Shown: one piece after another, positions 1 through 8,424 of the stretch
How the letters are laid out: every line of letters begins with the position of its first letter
How positions within the stretch are numbered: the stretch's first letter is position 1
Source: an uncultured Methanosarcinales archaeon
GTDB taxonomy: Archaea > Halobacteriota > Methanosarcinia > Methanotrichales > Methanotrichaceae
Assembly: GCA_937864385.1 (NCBI GenBank)
Contig: CALMJN010000318.1
Location: 1-24,335 of the forward strand
Length of the DNA stretch: 24,335 nucleotides
Direction of reading: 5' to 3'
Made by a program: the position numbers and the translations under genes
Notes under the pieces: generated by a model
Told to the model about the DNA's origin: nothing
Seen by the model: the letters and a program-made list of their open reading frames with translations, nothing else
The model's database searches: none

Positions 1-1227
1 TATGGCAACACTTTCGCCCCACAAGGCTCATCCTTTAATTGCAGTGTGCAGGCGAACTATATTGTGATCAAGGGCAAGGAAGCCTATCTGAAGAAGCTGA
101 CCGCCAGCATGTACATCCCATCCCGTGAGGTGGGAACGGAGATAGATGGAAGCTCTCCGCCGTCTGTATTCATAGGAAGCTGGAACTACCCAGAGGTCTT
201 TGCCGGACCGATGATCGCGCCGCTCCATGGCGATACGATGATAATGGACCGACCGGAGTCCTGGATTGCCGAAAATAAGAGCCAGGAGGAGATAATAAGA
301 TACCGCCTCAATCTGGTGAGAGGCAAGCAGAAGGTCAAGGTCACCCATCTTCACCAGAGATTCATAGGAAAGCTGAGGGATATTGCCCTCTCCTCCCGCT
401 CTCTGGAGAGCCGGGCCGAGTTTCAGCAGGCTCCTAGGGGGGTCACATTCAGTCCGGATCATGCCCCTTTCGGCCCCAGCGCCCCCTTGGAGCGGCTGGA
501 GGTAGAAAATTCCCGGTGGGATCAGCATCTGGAGAAGGCATATTATGATGACGATCTTTTGGCGGCGGATGCTGTGGGCCGTCTGCATGAGAGGGGACTG
601 CCCTTCTCCAGCATTGAAAAGGCATTCTCCCTGGGCTCCTTCGGAATTGGCAAGCGCCGCCGCCTGGTCCCCACCCGCTGGGCGATCACCGCCTGCGACA
701 GCACCCTGGCTCGCCGGCTGCTGCATAATGTGAGGGCATACGAGCCCATCGACTGTGTTCAGGTGAGGGAGTTTTCCAGCCTCAACAACTACTATGCCGT
801 CCTGCTCCTGCCCACCGCCTGGCAGTATGAGTGGATGGAGGCCTTTTTGCATATTTTGGGCAGAGAGGAGCTAATCTTCTCCGACTATGAGAACAATGGA
901 GGCAAGAAGGGCTATTCCCGGGTGGGAGGATGCTACTACTCCTGCAAGATGGCGGTACTGGAGGCTTTAGCCAGGGAGAAAAAGCAGGCTGGGGCCATAG
1001 TTCTGAGGGAGGCCTATCCCGGTTATGTGCCTCTGGGGGTCTTCAACGTCCGGGAGAATGTAAGAAATGCCATGGGCCAGCCTGCCCAGGAGTTCGAGAG
1101 CATGAAGACGGCTCTCCAGTATATCTCCGCCAGGCTTGAGCTGCCCATCAAAAGGTTCATTGAAAGTAGCGACCTACTCCAGGAGCAGCTTCGGAGCCGC
1201 CAGACTACATTGAGCTGCTTTTCTTAA
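1..1227 (+). CDS. nreA: DNA repair protein NreA (5' partial)
   Basis: Archaeal Nre-family protein (DUF650/DUF651), a PCNA-interacting protein linked to repair of DNA damage. Seen: the [15 protein letters not shown] and FAGPM blocks near the N-terminus, the long conserved core with [22 protein letters not shown], and at the extreme C-terminus QTTLSCF, which fits a PCNA-binding PIP box (QxxLxxF). The frame is open to the left edge of the window. A GTG at 46 would give 393 aa but has no Shine-Dalgarno upstream, and residues that align with the usual N-terminal zinc-finger region lie before it, so I treat the gene as 5' partial. The expected cysteines are largely replaced (CSVQ and KGKEAY instead of CxxC and CGxxxC). 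It converges on the nuclease gene at 1260. Family assignment is firm; the start is not. Confidence 0.85.
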   Translation, partial: YGNTFAPQGSSFNCSVQANYIVIKGKEAYLKKLTASMYIPSREVGTEIDGSSPPSVFIGSWNYPEVFAGPMIAPLHGDTMIMDRPESWIAENKSQEEIIRYRLNLVRGKQKVKVTHLHQRFIGKLRDIALSSRSLESRAEFQQAPRGVTFSPDHAPFGPSAPLERLEVENSRWDQHLEKAYYDDDLLAADAVGRLHERGLPFSSIEKAFSLGSFGIGKRRRLVPTRWAITACDSTLARRLLHNVRAYEPIDCVQVREFSSLNNYYAVLLLPTAWQYEWMEAFLHILGREELIFSDYENNGGKKGYSRVGGCYYSCKMAVLEALAREKKQAGAIVLREAYPGYVPLGVFNVRENVRNAMGQPAQEFESMKTALQYISARLELPIKRFIESSDLLQEQLRSRQTTLSCFS

Positions 1228-1259
1228 GCCATGTCTGCTGCTCCGGTGCATCCAGAAGG

Positions 1260-1856
1260 CTAGGATGAGCCTGTGGCAATGATCTCCAGAATCAGCTGCA
1301 ACCAGCTTTTATTTTCAGCTTCGTTCTGGGGCATTGCATCTGAATCGGCCTGAGGGATGCGATCTTCCTGATCGGACTGCACCGGGCTGTATTCTTCCTC
1401 AATAGGCTGCTCCTCCCAGTACCAGCTCTCCGGGTCGAACTCATTGTTCTTGAAATCCTTCTTTGCCGCATGGCCGGAGTCGATGAGCATCCGGTTGAAG
1501 TTCCTGCCGTCCTCCAGATAGCACACCGCCATCCACCGGCCATAGTCGTCCTGGCCGTTCTTGTCATCGATATCCAGAGAGACGAGATTGCCCATCAGAT
1601 TGGAGCGGGTATATTCACCGGCAATCCTGCCTGCTTCACATGCCCTCTCCCCGTACATCTCCGGGGCGTCAAGGTCTGCCAGCCTGACCCGGATGACCTC
1701 CTCGGAGATGCGGTCATCGTGGCTGGAGAGCCTCACATCAAAGGTATCCCCGTCGGTAATATGGATTACCCGGCCTGCCGCCTCGTCCGGAACGCCGCTG
1801 GCCATTGCATTCAAAAGCAATAGAGGTACTATAAAGAAGACATTAATCGGTTTCAT
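1260..1856 (-). CDS. Secreted thermonuclease-like (SNase) protein
   Basis: 198-aa staphylococcal-nuclease-fold protein, probably an extracellular or envelope-bound Ca2+-dependent nuclease. Residues 1-20 form a signal peptide (basic MKP start, hydrophobic FFIVPLLLLNAMA, ASG cleavage region). The SNase core follows: ITDGDTF with D35/D37, VRLADLDAPE with R58 and E66, and DDYGR with R107. These match the metal-binding and catalytic Asp, Arg, Glu and Arg of micrococcal nuclease, with the same R-to-E spacing of eight, so the enzyme should be active. The GRNFNRMLIDSGHA block completes the OB-fold. After about residue 143 there is a Trp-rich stretch (SWYWEEQP), then an acidic Gln/Glu/Asp-rich tail of about 45 residues that is not part of the fold. 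The ATG has a GGGATGA ribosome site about 10 nt upstream. It is a single gene, convergent with nreA, downstream of the ilv operon. Confidence 0.85.
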   Translation of the reverse strand: MKPINVFFIVPLLLLNAMASGVPDEAAGRVIHITDGDTFDVRLSSHDDRISEEVIRVRLADLDAPEMYGERACEAGRIAGEYTRSNLMGNLVSLDIDDKNGQDDYGRWMAVCYLEDGRNFNRMLIDSGHAAKKDFKNNEFDPESWYWEEQPIEEEYSPVQSDQEDRIPQADSDAMPQNEAENKSWLQLILEIIATGSS

Positions 1857-2242
1857 GAACTAATTCATCCCTTTATACGCTTTTTTCATGCCCTTACGGT
1901 GTAATAATGCTTCGCTGAAGTAGATGAAATAGGCGTCTCGATGCAATAAGCATCTGCAGCCTGCAGTAGCGAATTCGATAGAGCCCTCAGAGAGGCAGCG
2001 CATTGATTAGGCGTCGTTTGAATGAGGCCACAAACGATCCAATCTAAAAATATGATTGACAGCCCCCGAAACGCGAGCCCCTCAGGCCCGCGCTTCTGGA
2101 ACTGCTCCTCCCTCCTTTTTTGGTAGTTGGTTTTTAGGTTATAATCGTGAAATCCCGAGGCCATAAGAGCATGGCATCGCATCCGGCGGCCTCATCAGCC
2201 ACGCCGTCCGAGACCATGCTACTCGCTCCCATGATATAAAGC
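1857..2242. other. Gene-free stretch between ilvC and the nuclease gene
   Basis: No gene is supported in these 386 bases. A 98-codon open frame on the minus strand (1886-2182) has no ribosome site at its start and no recognisable domain. A TATA-like element (minus-strand GATTATAACC near 2140) precedes it, so a small transcript cannot be excluded. The only clear structure is the GC-rich hairpin at 2068-2096, listed separately. The nuclease promoter should lie in the lower part, but I could not place a TATA box at a convincing distance. Confidence 0.5.
2068..2096 (-). terminator. GC-rich hairpin downstream of ilvC
   Basis: As minus-strand RNA the two 12-nt arms (2096-2085 and 2079-2068) pair completely if two G-U pairs are allowed, with a 5-nt loop. 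A U-rich stretch (AUAUUUUUAG) follows about 15 nt later. It lies about 150 nt beyond the ilvC stop and could end or stabilise the cimA-ilvBNC transcript. The distance between stem and U-run is long for an intrinsic terminator, so the role is uncertain. Confidence 0.4.
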
Positions 2243-3238
2243 TTACTTCTTTGCCAACCAGGTCATCATCGCCCTCAGCTCGGCTCCCACCTGCTCTATG
2301 GGGTGCTCCGCCTCGATCTTCTCCAGGGATTTCTTGACCGGCAGGCCTGCCTGGCTCTCCAAAATCCACTCCCGGGCGAACTCGCCGGACTGGATCTCCG
2401 CCAGAATATCCTGCATCTCTGCCCGGCTCTCCTCATTGATTATCCTGTGGCCGCGGGTCATGCCTCCGTACTCGGCGGTATTGGAGACATTGTTCCACAT
2501 GCGCATGAATCCGCCCTCATAGATCAGATCCACAATCAGCTTCAGCTCATGGCAGGCCTCGAAGTAGGCGATCTCCGGCTGATATCCGGCATCAACCAGC
2601 GTCTCAAAGGAGGCCTTGATCATCTCTGTGACCCCGCCGCACAGGTCCACCTGCTCTCCAAAGAGGTCGGTCTCCGTCTCCTCGGTGAATGTGGTCTCAA
2701 TGACCCCAGCGCGGGTGCCGCCGATGCCCTTGGCATAGGCCAGAGCCCGCTTCAGGGCTGATTTGGAGGCATCCTGCTCCACAGCCACCAGGCACGGAAC
2801 GCCCTTGCCCTCCTCATATGTGCGACGCACCAGGTCACCCGGACCCTTGGGGGCGACCATGACCACGTCCACGTTCTCCGGGGGAACGATCTGGAAGTAG
2901 CGGATGTTGAAGCCGTGGGAGAATCCCAGGACATTGCCCTCCTCCAGGTTAGGAGCGATCTGCTCCCGGTAGATCTTGCCCTGGTACTCGTCGGGCAGGA
3001 GTATCTGAATGTAGTCCGCCTTCTTGGCAGCGTCGGCTACGGACATGACCTTGACCCCGTCCGCCTCCGCCCTCTTCCAGGCTCGCGAGCCGGGCAGGTC
3101 CGCAGCTATGACATCCAGCCCGGAGTCCTTCAGGTTCTCTCCCTGGGCGTGCCCCTGATTTCCCCAGCCCACTATGGCTATGGTCTTATCCTTTAAAACT
3201 CTCAGATCTGCATCTTTTTCGTGGTATATCTTAGCCAA
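2243..3238 (-). CDS. ilvC: Ketol-acid reductoisomerase (short form)
   Basis: Converts 2-acetolactate or 2-aceto-2-hydroxybutyrate, with Mg2+ and a nicotinamide cofactor, to the dihydroxy acids of valine and isoleucine synthesis; cytoplasmic. At 331 aa it is a class I enzyme. Seen: Rossmann motif GWGNQG (24-29), SHGFNI, APKGPG, the metal-binding [10 protein letters not shown] and [19 protein letters not shown]. The cofactor loop reads [10 protein letters not shown] (45-54): Asp47 ends beta-strand 2, and the Arg and Ser that usually contact the NADPH 2'-phosphate (GLRxxxxSW in relatives) are Leu48 and Ala53, which hints at NADH use. The start is TTG at 3238, fixed by a GGAGGAATG ribosome site just upstream and an in-frame TGA two codons before it. 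Last gene of cimA-ilvB-ilvN-ilvC. A TATA-like GATTATAA (about 3270-3277, minus) could give it its own promoter. Confidence 0.97.
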   Translation of the reverse strand: MAKIYHEKDADLRVLKDKTIAIVGWGNQGHAQGENLKDSGLDVIAADLPGSRAWKRAEADGVKVMSVADAAKKADYIQILLPDEYQGKIYREQIAPNLEEGNVLGFSHGFNIRYFQIVPPENVDVVMVAPKGPGDLVRRTYEEGKGVPCLVAVEQDASKSALKRALAYAKGIGGTRAGVIETTFTEETETDLFGEQVDLCGGVTEMIKASFETLVDAGYQPEIAYFEACHELKLIVDLIYEGGFMRMWNNVSNTAEYGGMTRGHRIINEESRAEMQDILAEIQSGEFAREWILESQAGLPVKKSLEKIEAEHPIEQVGAELRAMMTWLAKK

Positions 3239-3305
3239 ATCTCATTCCTCCATATTCTCTGTCTCTTCAGTTATAATCATGATTAGAGTCAAAATAATGG
3301 ATCAT

Positions 3306-3367
3306 AGACCGATCCAGTCCGGCAGACCGGATCGGTCCTGAAATCCCATTCAACTAAGGGGTTGAAT
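3306..3367 (-). repeat. Two tandem hairpins between ilvN and ilvC
   Basis: On the transcribed minus strand the RNA first meets a 7-bp perfect hairpin (arms 3367-3361 and 3354-3348, 6-nt loop). It then meets a very strong one (3338-3306): GACCGATCC pairs with GGATCGGTC, a G-U pair and an inner GUC/GAC extend it to at least 13 bp, and the loop is 5 nt. They occupy much of the 140-bp gap between ilvN and ilvC in an otherwise tightly packed operon. Possible roles are partial termination or attenuation, a processing or stability element that sets the ilvC to ilvBN ratio, or a protein-binding site. Confidence 0.6.
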
Positions 3368-3378
3368 ATGCAGCCCCA

Positions 3379-3870
3379 TCAGGCTTTGATCGACCTCGCT
3401 CCCCTGATCATGGAGATCTTGCCGGTGCGAACCAGCTCCTTTACTCCGAACTGGCGCAGCATACCGGTGATGGCATCGATCTTCTCCTCATCCCCGGTGA
3501 CCTCTATGATCATGGATCGGTGGGATACATCTATGATCTTGGCCCGGAAGATGTTCACGATCTGCATGATCTCGGAGCGGGTTTGCTTGTCCGCGCTGAC
3601 CTTGATCAAGGCCAGCTCCCTCTCCACCGACTCGGACGGATCCAGCTCGCTGACCCGGATGACATTGATCAGCTTGGAGAGCTGCTTGATCACCTGCTCC
3701 AGGACATCCCGGTCTCCCTGCACGCTGATGGTCATGCGGGAGTAGTCGGGATTGTCTGTGGCCCCCACGGAGAGGCTGTCGATATTGAAGGAGCGCCGGC
3801 TGAAGAGCCCGGCGATGCGGGTGAGAACGCCGGACTTGTTCTCCACTATGACCGCAATGGTGTGCTTCAT
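3379..3870 (-). CDS. ilvN: Acetolactate synthase, regulatory small subunit
   Basis: 163-aa regulatory subunit of acetohydroxyacid synthase. It stimulates IlvB and normally confers feedback inhibition by valine. Residues 2-75 form an ACT domain (TIAVIVENKSGVLTRIAGLF, then SFNIDSLSVGATDNP), with the Asn-Lys-Ser-Gly loop that shapes the effector site. The C-terminal half (about 80-160) is the second ACT-like domain seen in IlvH/IlvN, ending VRTGKISMIRG. Length is normal. The ATG at 3868-3870 directly abuts the ilvB stop codon (3871-3873) with no gap, which suggests translational coupling and matched production of the two subunits. Confidence 0.96.
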   Translation of the reverse strand: MKHTIAVIVENKSGVLTRIAGLFSRRSFNIDSLSVGATDNPDYSRMTISVQGDRDVLEQVIKQLSKLINVIRVSELDPSESVERELALIKVSADKQTRSEIMQIVNIFRAKIIDVSHRSMIIEVTGDEEKIDAITGMLRQFGVKELVRTGKISMIRGARSIKA

Positions 3871-5682
3871 CTAATATCCCTCCTCCCCGTAGACCTCTCT
3901 TCTTCCTTCCGCATAAATTTTCTCCAGATGGCAGGCCTGGGCCTCGTCGCACCACTCCAGCTCCAGTATCTCGGAGAGCGTCGCCCCCGCCGGTACCATG
4001 GGCGAGACCTTCTCTGCGGGGCTCACAATGAAGTCCATCACCACCGGCCTGTCCGTGGCCAGGGCGGTCCGGATCACCTCCTCCACCTCAGAGGGCTTGG
4101 TAGCCCGCAGTCCCACCGCGCCGTAGGCCTCGGCCAGCTTGACGAAGTCCGGGCTGGCGCGACCCAATATGGTGGCGGAGTACCTCTTCTCAAAGAAGAG
4201 CTCCTGCCACTGCCGCACCATTCCCAGGCAGCCGTTATTGAGCACCGCCACCTTGACCGGGATGTCGTTGACCACAGCAGTGGCGAGCTCCTGGCTGTTC
4301 ATGAGGAAGCTTCCGTCCCCGGCAACATCGATGACCTCGCACTCGGGACGGCCCATCTTGGCCCCGATGGCAGCGGGAAATCCGTAGCCCATGGTCCCGA
4401 GACCTCCGGAGGATATGAACTTGGATGGATCCTTATGTACAAAGAATTGCGCCGCCCACATCTGATTCTGCCCGACCTCGGTGGTGATGATGGCATCCGG
4501 CGCAATCTCGCAGAGCTTCTCGATCACATACTGGGGCTTGATTACATTCATGTCCGGGATATATCGCAGCGGATGGTCCTTCTTCCAGGCTGCCACCTTC
4601 TCATTCCACTCCCCTCTGGGCTTGGGCCCCACCTCCTTGGCCAGGGCGGCAAGGGCATTTTTGGCGTCAGCCACTACCGGGATGTCCACCCTCACATTCT
4701 TGCCCACCTCAGCCGGGTCCACATCGATGTGAACTACCTTGGCGTGGGGAGCAAAGCTGGATATCTTGCCCGTGACCCGGTCGTCGAAGCGCGCTCCTAC
4801 GGCCAAGATCAGATCCGACTCCTGGATGGCATAATTGGCATATCTGGTGCCGTGCATGCCCAGCATTCCCAGGGATAGGGGGTGATCCTCCGGGAAGCAG
4901 CCCACTCCCATGAGGGTGGTGGTGACCGGGGCGTTGATCTTTGCCGCCAGATCGAATAGCTCCTTCTGGGCTCCGGCATACCTCACCCCACCGCCTACGT
5001 AGATCACCGGCCGGCTGGCCTGCATCAAAACCTTGGCCGCCTTCTTGATCTGCATCTCATGGGCCTTGATGGAGGGATGGTAGCCGGGCAGATTTACCTC
5101 CGGCCAGGTGAAATCCACCTCATCCACAGTCACATCCCGGGGCAGGTCGATAAGAACCGGCCCGGGCCGTCCGGTGCGGGCGATGTAGAAGGCCTCCCGG
5201 AAGACCTGGGAGATCTCCTTGGCGCTCCGGAGCAGATAATTATGCTTGGTTATGGGCAGAGTGATGCCGGTTATGTCTGCTTCCTGGAAGGCATCCTTTC
5301 CTATGAGCCAGGTGTTCACCTGCCCGGTGATGGCCACCATGGGAACCGAGTCCATGTAGGCATTGGCTATTCCCGTTACCAGGTTGGTTGCCCCCGGTCC
5401 GGAGGTGGCGATGCATACGCCGACCTTCCCCGTGGCCCGGGCGTATCCGTCCGCCATATGAGCCGCGCCCTGCTCATGACGCACCAGGATATGTCGGATA
5501 TCAGACTGGTATATGGCATCATAAAGAGGCAGCAGAACCCCGCCGGGAAGGCCGAATACCACATCAACGCCTTCTCTCTTCAGGCTCTCCAGCACCGCCT
5601 GAGCCCCGGTCATCTTTTTCGAAGTCTCTCTGCCTGCATTATGCTCTTTCTTAGAGCCCCTGTCGGCTAAGCCCTGCGACAT
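3871..5682 (-). CDS. ilvB: Acetolactate synthase, catalytic large subunit
   Basis: 603-aa thiamine-diphosphate enzyme. It condenses two pyruvates to 2-acetolactate (valine) or pyruvate with 2-oxobutyrate to 2-aceto-2-hydroxybutyrate (isoleucine). Domains: N-terminal PYR domain (about 24-190) with FGLPGG and the catalytic Glu70 in [16 protein letters not shown]; central FAD-type domain (about 210-350); C-terminal PP domain (about 380-560) with the ThDP/Mg motif [15 protein letters not shown] starting at 456 and ending at NN482-483. The start at 5682 is taken because a strong GGAGGATAAGG ribosome site lies just upstream; the 23 residues before MTGAQAV are an extension not usual in the family, and Met24 is the alternative. 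It overlaps the end of cimA by 16 bp. Confidence 0.97.
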   Translation of the reverse strand: MSQGLADRGSKKEHNAGRETSKKMTGAQAVLESLKREGVDVVFGLPGGVLLPLYDAIYQSDIRHILVRHEQGAAHMADGYARATGKVGVCIATSGPGATNLVTGIANAYMDSVPMVAITGQVNTWLIGKDAFQEADITGITLPITKHNYLLRSAKEISQVFREAFYIARTGRPGPVLIDLPRDVTVDEVDFTWPEVNLPGYHPSIKAHEMQIKKAAKVLMQASRPVIYVGGGVRYAGAQKELFDLAAKINAPVTTTLMGVGCFPEDHPLSLGMLGMHGTRYANYAIQESDLILAVGARFDDRVTGKISSFAPHAKVVHIDVDPAEVGKNVRVDIPVVADAKNALAALAKEVGPKPRGEWNEKVAAWKKDHPLRYIPDMNVIKPQYVIEKLCEIAPDAIITTEVGQNQMWAAQFFVHKDPSKFISSGGLGTMGYGFPAAIGAKMGRPECEVIDVAGDGSFLMNSQELATAVVNDIPVKVAVLNNGCLGMVRQWQELFFEKRYSATILGRASPDFVKLAEAYGAVGLRATKPSEVEEVIRTALATDRPVVMDFIVSPAEKVSPMVPAGATLSEILELEWCDEAQACHLEKIYAEGRREVYGEEGY

Positions 5683-7190
5683 TTGGCCTTATCCTCCTCT
5701 TCCAGGCGCATCAACCGGTTGATGCCCTCCAGCACCGCCTCAACCGAGGCCATGATTATATCGGCGTCAGCTCCCCGAGCTGTTATCTTCCTGTCTGCCA
5801 TTGCCATCGTCACCCATACTTCTACTATTGCATTTGTCCCGCCGGTTATGGCGTCCACATGATACTCCTCAAGCCTGACATCCGCCACTCCACTGATGGC
5901 CCGCCTTATGGCATTTATGGCCGCATCCACCGGGCCAACTCCCACCCCCGCCTCCAGCCTCTCGCTGCCGTTGAGCTGGATCTTGACCGAGGCGGTGGGG
6001 GTGACCGTATTGCCCGCAACCACGGTCACCTCCTCCAGCCTGACCTTTGGCTCCATCTGTATGGAGAGAACGGTATCGGCTATGGTCTGCAAATCAGCGT
6101 CCGAGACCCTCTTGCCCTTGTCGCCCAGCTCCTTGACCCGGAAGACGATCTGGGCCAGCTGGCTTTCCGAGACGGTTAGGCCGAACTCGCGCAAAGCCAG
6201 CTCCACCGAGGCCCGGCCAGCGTGCTTGCCCAGAACTATGCGCCTCTTTCTGCCCACAGTCTCCGGATGCATCGGCTCATAGGTGGCAGTGTCTTTCAAG
6301 AGGCCGTGCACATGTATTCCCGCCTCATGGGTGAAGGCATTCTCCCCCACTATGGCCTTGTTGGGGGACATGGGAAGTCCGGTCAGGCGCGATACCAGCC
6401 GGGAGAGCTGATATATGTCCTGGCACTTGATGCCTGTATCGATGCCATAAAGCGACTCCAGGGTCATGACCACCTCCTCCAGGCTGGCGTTTCCTGCCCG
6501 CTCACCGATGCCGTTTACTGTCACATGGGCCTGGGCCGCACCGGCCCGCAATGCGGCCACGGTGTTGGCCGTGGCCATGCCGAAGTCGTTGTGGCAGTGG
6601 ATGCTGATGGGCTTGCCAAGCCGGCTGAGCCGGGAGAACATCTCTGTCGCGGTCTCGGGAACCAGAACCCCCACCGTATCGCAGAAAGCCAGGCGGTCCG
6701 CCCCGGCCTCGATTCCGGCCTGATAAAGACTAGCCAGATAGTCCTGGTCCGCCCGGCTGGCATCCTCACCGGACAGCTCCACCACCAGTCCGTGGTCTTT
6801 GGCATACTCTGTGACCGCCACCGCCTGGCTTATAACCGACTCGCGGTCCGATTTGAGCTTGCAGCGGATGTGCAGATCGGATACGGGCACGACCAGATGT
6901 ACCGAATCGACATCGCAGCCTAAAGCGACATCGATGTCAGAGCATAAAGCCCGCACATAGCTGCATATCTCCGCCCCCAGATCGGAATCGGCAACAGCTT
7001 TAATGGAAAGGCGCTCACCCTCCGAGGTCATGGCCGATCCGGCTTCGATCACATCCACACCCAGGGAGTCGAGACCCCGAGCGATGGCCAGCTTCTCCTC
7101 GGTGCCCAGAGAGACGCCGGGAGCCTGTTCTCCATCACGCAGGGTGGTATCTAGAAATCGTATTTTACCAAATAAAGCGATCCCACGCAT
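5667..7190 (-). CDS. cimA: (R)-citramalate synthase
   Basis: 507-aa enzyme of the isopropylmalate/homocitrate synthase family. CimA condenses acetyl-CoA and pyruvate to (R)-citramalate, the threonine-independent entry to isoleucine synthesis in methanogens. Seen: TIM-barrel start [11 protein letters not shown] (12-22), metal-binding HCHND (198-202), NGIGERAGN, and a complete C-terminal LeuA-dimer regulatory domain (about 385-500) with [16 protein letters not shown]. The segments [13 protein letters not shown] and ICSYVRAL resemble Methanocaldococcus CimA rather than LeuA or AksA, which usually read AGFP there; AksA also tends to be shorter (about 390 aa). First gene of the operon feeding IlvB/N/C, which fits. 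ATG at 7190 with GAGGTGAT ribosome site about 11 nt upstream. 2-isopropylmalate synthase is the main alternative. Confidence 0.88.
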   Translation of the reverse strand: MRGIALFGKIRFLDTTLRDGEQAPGVSLGTEEKLAIARGLDSLGVDVIEAGSAMTSEGERLSIKAVADSDLGAEICSYVRALCSDIDVALGCDVDSVHLVVPVSDLHIRCKLKSDRESVISQAVAVTEYAKDHGLVVELSGEDASRADQDYLASLYQAGIEAGADRLAFCDTVGVLVPETATEMFSRLSRLGKPISIHCHNDFGMATANTVAALRAGAAQAHVTVNGIGERAGNASLEEVVMTLESLYGIDTGIKCQDIYQLSRLVSRLTGLPMSPNKAIVGENAFTHEAGIHVHGLLKDTATYEPMHPETVGRKRRIVLGKHAGRASVELALREFGLTVSESQLAQIVFRVKELGDKGKRVSDADLQTIADTVLSIQMEPKVRLEEVTVVAGNTVTPTASVKIQLNGSERLEAGVGVGPVDAAINAIRRAISGVADVRLEEYHVDAITGGTNAIVEVWVTMAMADRKITARGADADIIMASVEAVLEGINRLMRLEEEDKAKCRRA

Positions 7191-7243
7191 TCATTATCAA
7201 TCACCTCGGCCCTGCAGGCCGTTCTGAACCCAGAATCCTTAAT

Positions 7244-7256
7244 GATTGATAAATCT
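7244..7256 (-). promoter_or_regulatory. Probable promoter of the cimA-ilvBNC operon
   Basis: A minus-strand ATTTATC TATA-like element (about 7254-7248) predicts a start site near 7225 and a leader of about 35 nt carrying the GAGGTGAT ribosome site. An interrupted inverted repeat, CGGCC-5 nt-GGCCG (7207-7221), lies in that leader just before the ribosome site and could be an operator or a small hairpin. Confidence 0.45.
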
Positions 7257-7297
7257 GACGGAGAGGAGGCTTTTTCGTCGAATGACGTTTTAAGGGG

Positions 7298-7310
7298 GAA
7301 GGTTTAAAGC
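7298..7310 (+). promoter_or_regulatory. Probable promoter of the secreted-protein pair
   Basis: GGAAGGTTTAAAG combines a purine-rich BRE-like part with a TTTAAAG TATA-like box. A start about 25 nt downstream (near 7332) would leave a leader of about 22 nt with GGTGGTGG ahead of the ATG at 7355. It faces away from the cimA promoter, so the two operons are divergent. Confidence 0.45.
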
Positions 7311-7354
7311 ATCCAAGTGTGATGCCCTTTCAGAATATGGTGGTGGTTTAGTAT

Positions 7355-8413
7355 ATGGGGATCAAGAGCTCATCTCTCTCCTTAGCCTTGCTGGCAGCTA
7401 TAATTTTATCTCTCACTCCTCAGGCCCAGTCTCAGTGCGGCAGCAACTGGATGGGAGATACCTCGGGAGATACCGACTTTTATGTGAGCAAAAACCAGAA
7501 CCTGGGCACCGGCCTGGCCTCGGATGCATCGGCATCATCTGCCTCCGCTCCGGCTGTAGCTCTGGGCAGCGCCGCCAGGGCCAATGCCAATGCCACGATC
7601 TCCAGCGTAAAGGTGAGCCTTCCCAGCCCCCAGAGCCCGGGATCGTCAATTATCTGGATGGCAGAGGCATCCTCTTCCGGGAACGAGCCCATGCTCTATG
7701 ACTTCCAGCTCTCGGGCCCTTCCACCGGAGGAGAGTTCCGGGATATGACCGGCTGGAGCGGCCAGAGCAGCTGGACCTGGAATACCACTGAGGCTGATGC
7801 GGGAGACAACCAGATCAGAGTTCTGGTGACCCGCCAGGGCTCAGTGGCCTGGGAGGATAGCGAGACCCGAGTCTATCATATTGGTGCCGGTTCCGATGTC
7901 TCCTCAGATAATGCAGCCAGCACCAGCCCATCAGCCGGGACCGGACCCCTGCCCCAGATGGACATAATCGGGGCCAATATGAGGGTTCCCGATACCAAGC
8001 CGATACCTCTGGCCCAGCCGACCGAGGCCCTTGCCGCAGCCGTCCCCCAGGAGCCTGAGCAGGAGGAGCCGGAGATCTTGGATGTGGAGGGCAAATGGAC
8101 GGTCAAGCTGGAGCAGGCTGGCATCTCCATCAATCCCCTTAACCTGATTCAGACCGGCGAGAGCCTCATGGGCTCGGGAGTATTCAATGAGGGCGGCTCG
8201 AAGCTTCAGGTAACTGCTACCGGCTCCGTCTCCAGCGATGCTATGAGCCTGCACATCTGGACGGTGGTGGCCGAATACGGCAACCACATTGACAAAAGCG
8301 TTGATCTGGATCTGGTCCGGGTGGACCGGACCGTAAGCGGCAGCTACCAGCTGTACTCGGGCGAGGAGATCATAGGCAGCGGAAATGCCACCGCCAGCCG
8401 GGCGGCAGCCTGA
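7355..8413 (+). CDS. Secreted protein, Ig-like domain plus paralogous C-terminal domain
   Basis: 352-aa exported protein of unknown function. Residues 1-27 are a signal peptide (SLALLAAIILSL core). The mature part begins CGSNW...GDTDF, followed by an Ala/Ser-rich low-complexity linker. Residues about 95-177 form an Ig/Y_Y_Y-like beta domain (LYDFQLSGPSTGG...WTWNTTEADAGDNQIRVLV), a pattern I associate with surface proteins of methanogens. A Pro/Glu-rich linker (about 200-240) leads to a C-terminal domain (242-348): GKWTVKL, LIQTGESLMGSG, TGSVSSDAMSL, SGSYQLY, GSGNATAS. The same domain and the same CGxW...TDF start recur in the next gene 11 bp downstream, so the pair arose by duplication and is probably co-transcribed. 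Role at the cell surface or envelope is inference; no enzyme motif seen. Confidence 0.85.
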   Translation: MGIKSSSLSLALLAAIILSLTPQAQSQCGSNWMGDTSGDTDFYVSKNQNLGTGLASDASASSASAPAVALGSAARANANATISSVKVSLPSPQSPGSSIIWMAEASSSGNEPMLYDFQLSGPSTGGEFRDMTGWSGQSSWTWNTTEADAGDNQIRVLVTRQGSVAWEDSETRVYHIGAGSDVSSDNAASTSPSAGTGPLPQMDIIGANMRVPDTKPIPLAQPTEALAAAVPQEPEQEEPEILDVEGKWTVKLEQAGISINPLNLIQTGESLMGSGVFNEGGSKLQVTATGSVSSDAMSLHIWTVVAEYGNHIDKSVDLDLVRVDRTVSGSYQLYSGEEIIGSGNATASRAAA

Positions 8414-8424
8414 GGAGGAATACA

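Noticed and set aside
1886..2182. 98-codon minus-strand frame between ilvC and the nuclease gene
   Set aside because: No ribosome site, no recognisable domain, and it contains the GC-rich hairpin. A weak TATA element upstream is the only support.
3520..4878. 452-codon plus-strand frame
   Set aside because: Antisense shadow of ilvN and ilvB, whose family assignments are certain; a long antisense frame is common in GC-rich coding DNA.
6222..6923. 233-codon plus-strand frame
   Set aside because: Antisense to cimA, no domain and no ribosome site.
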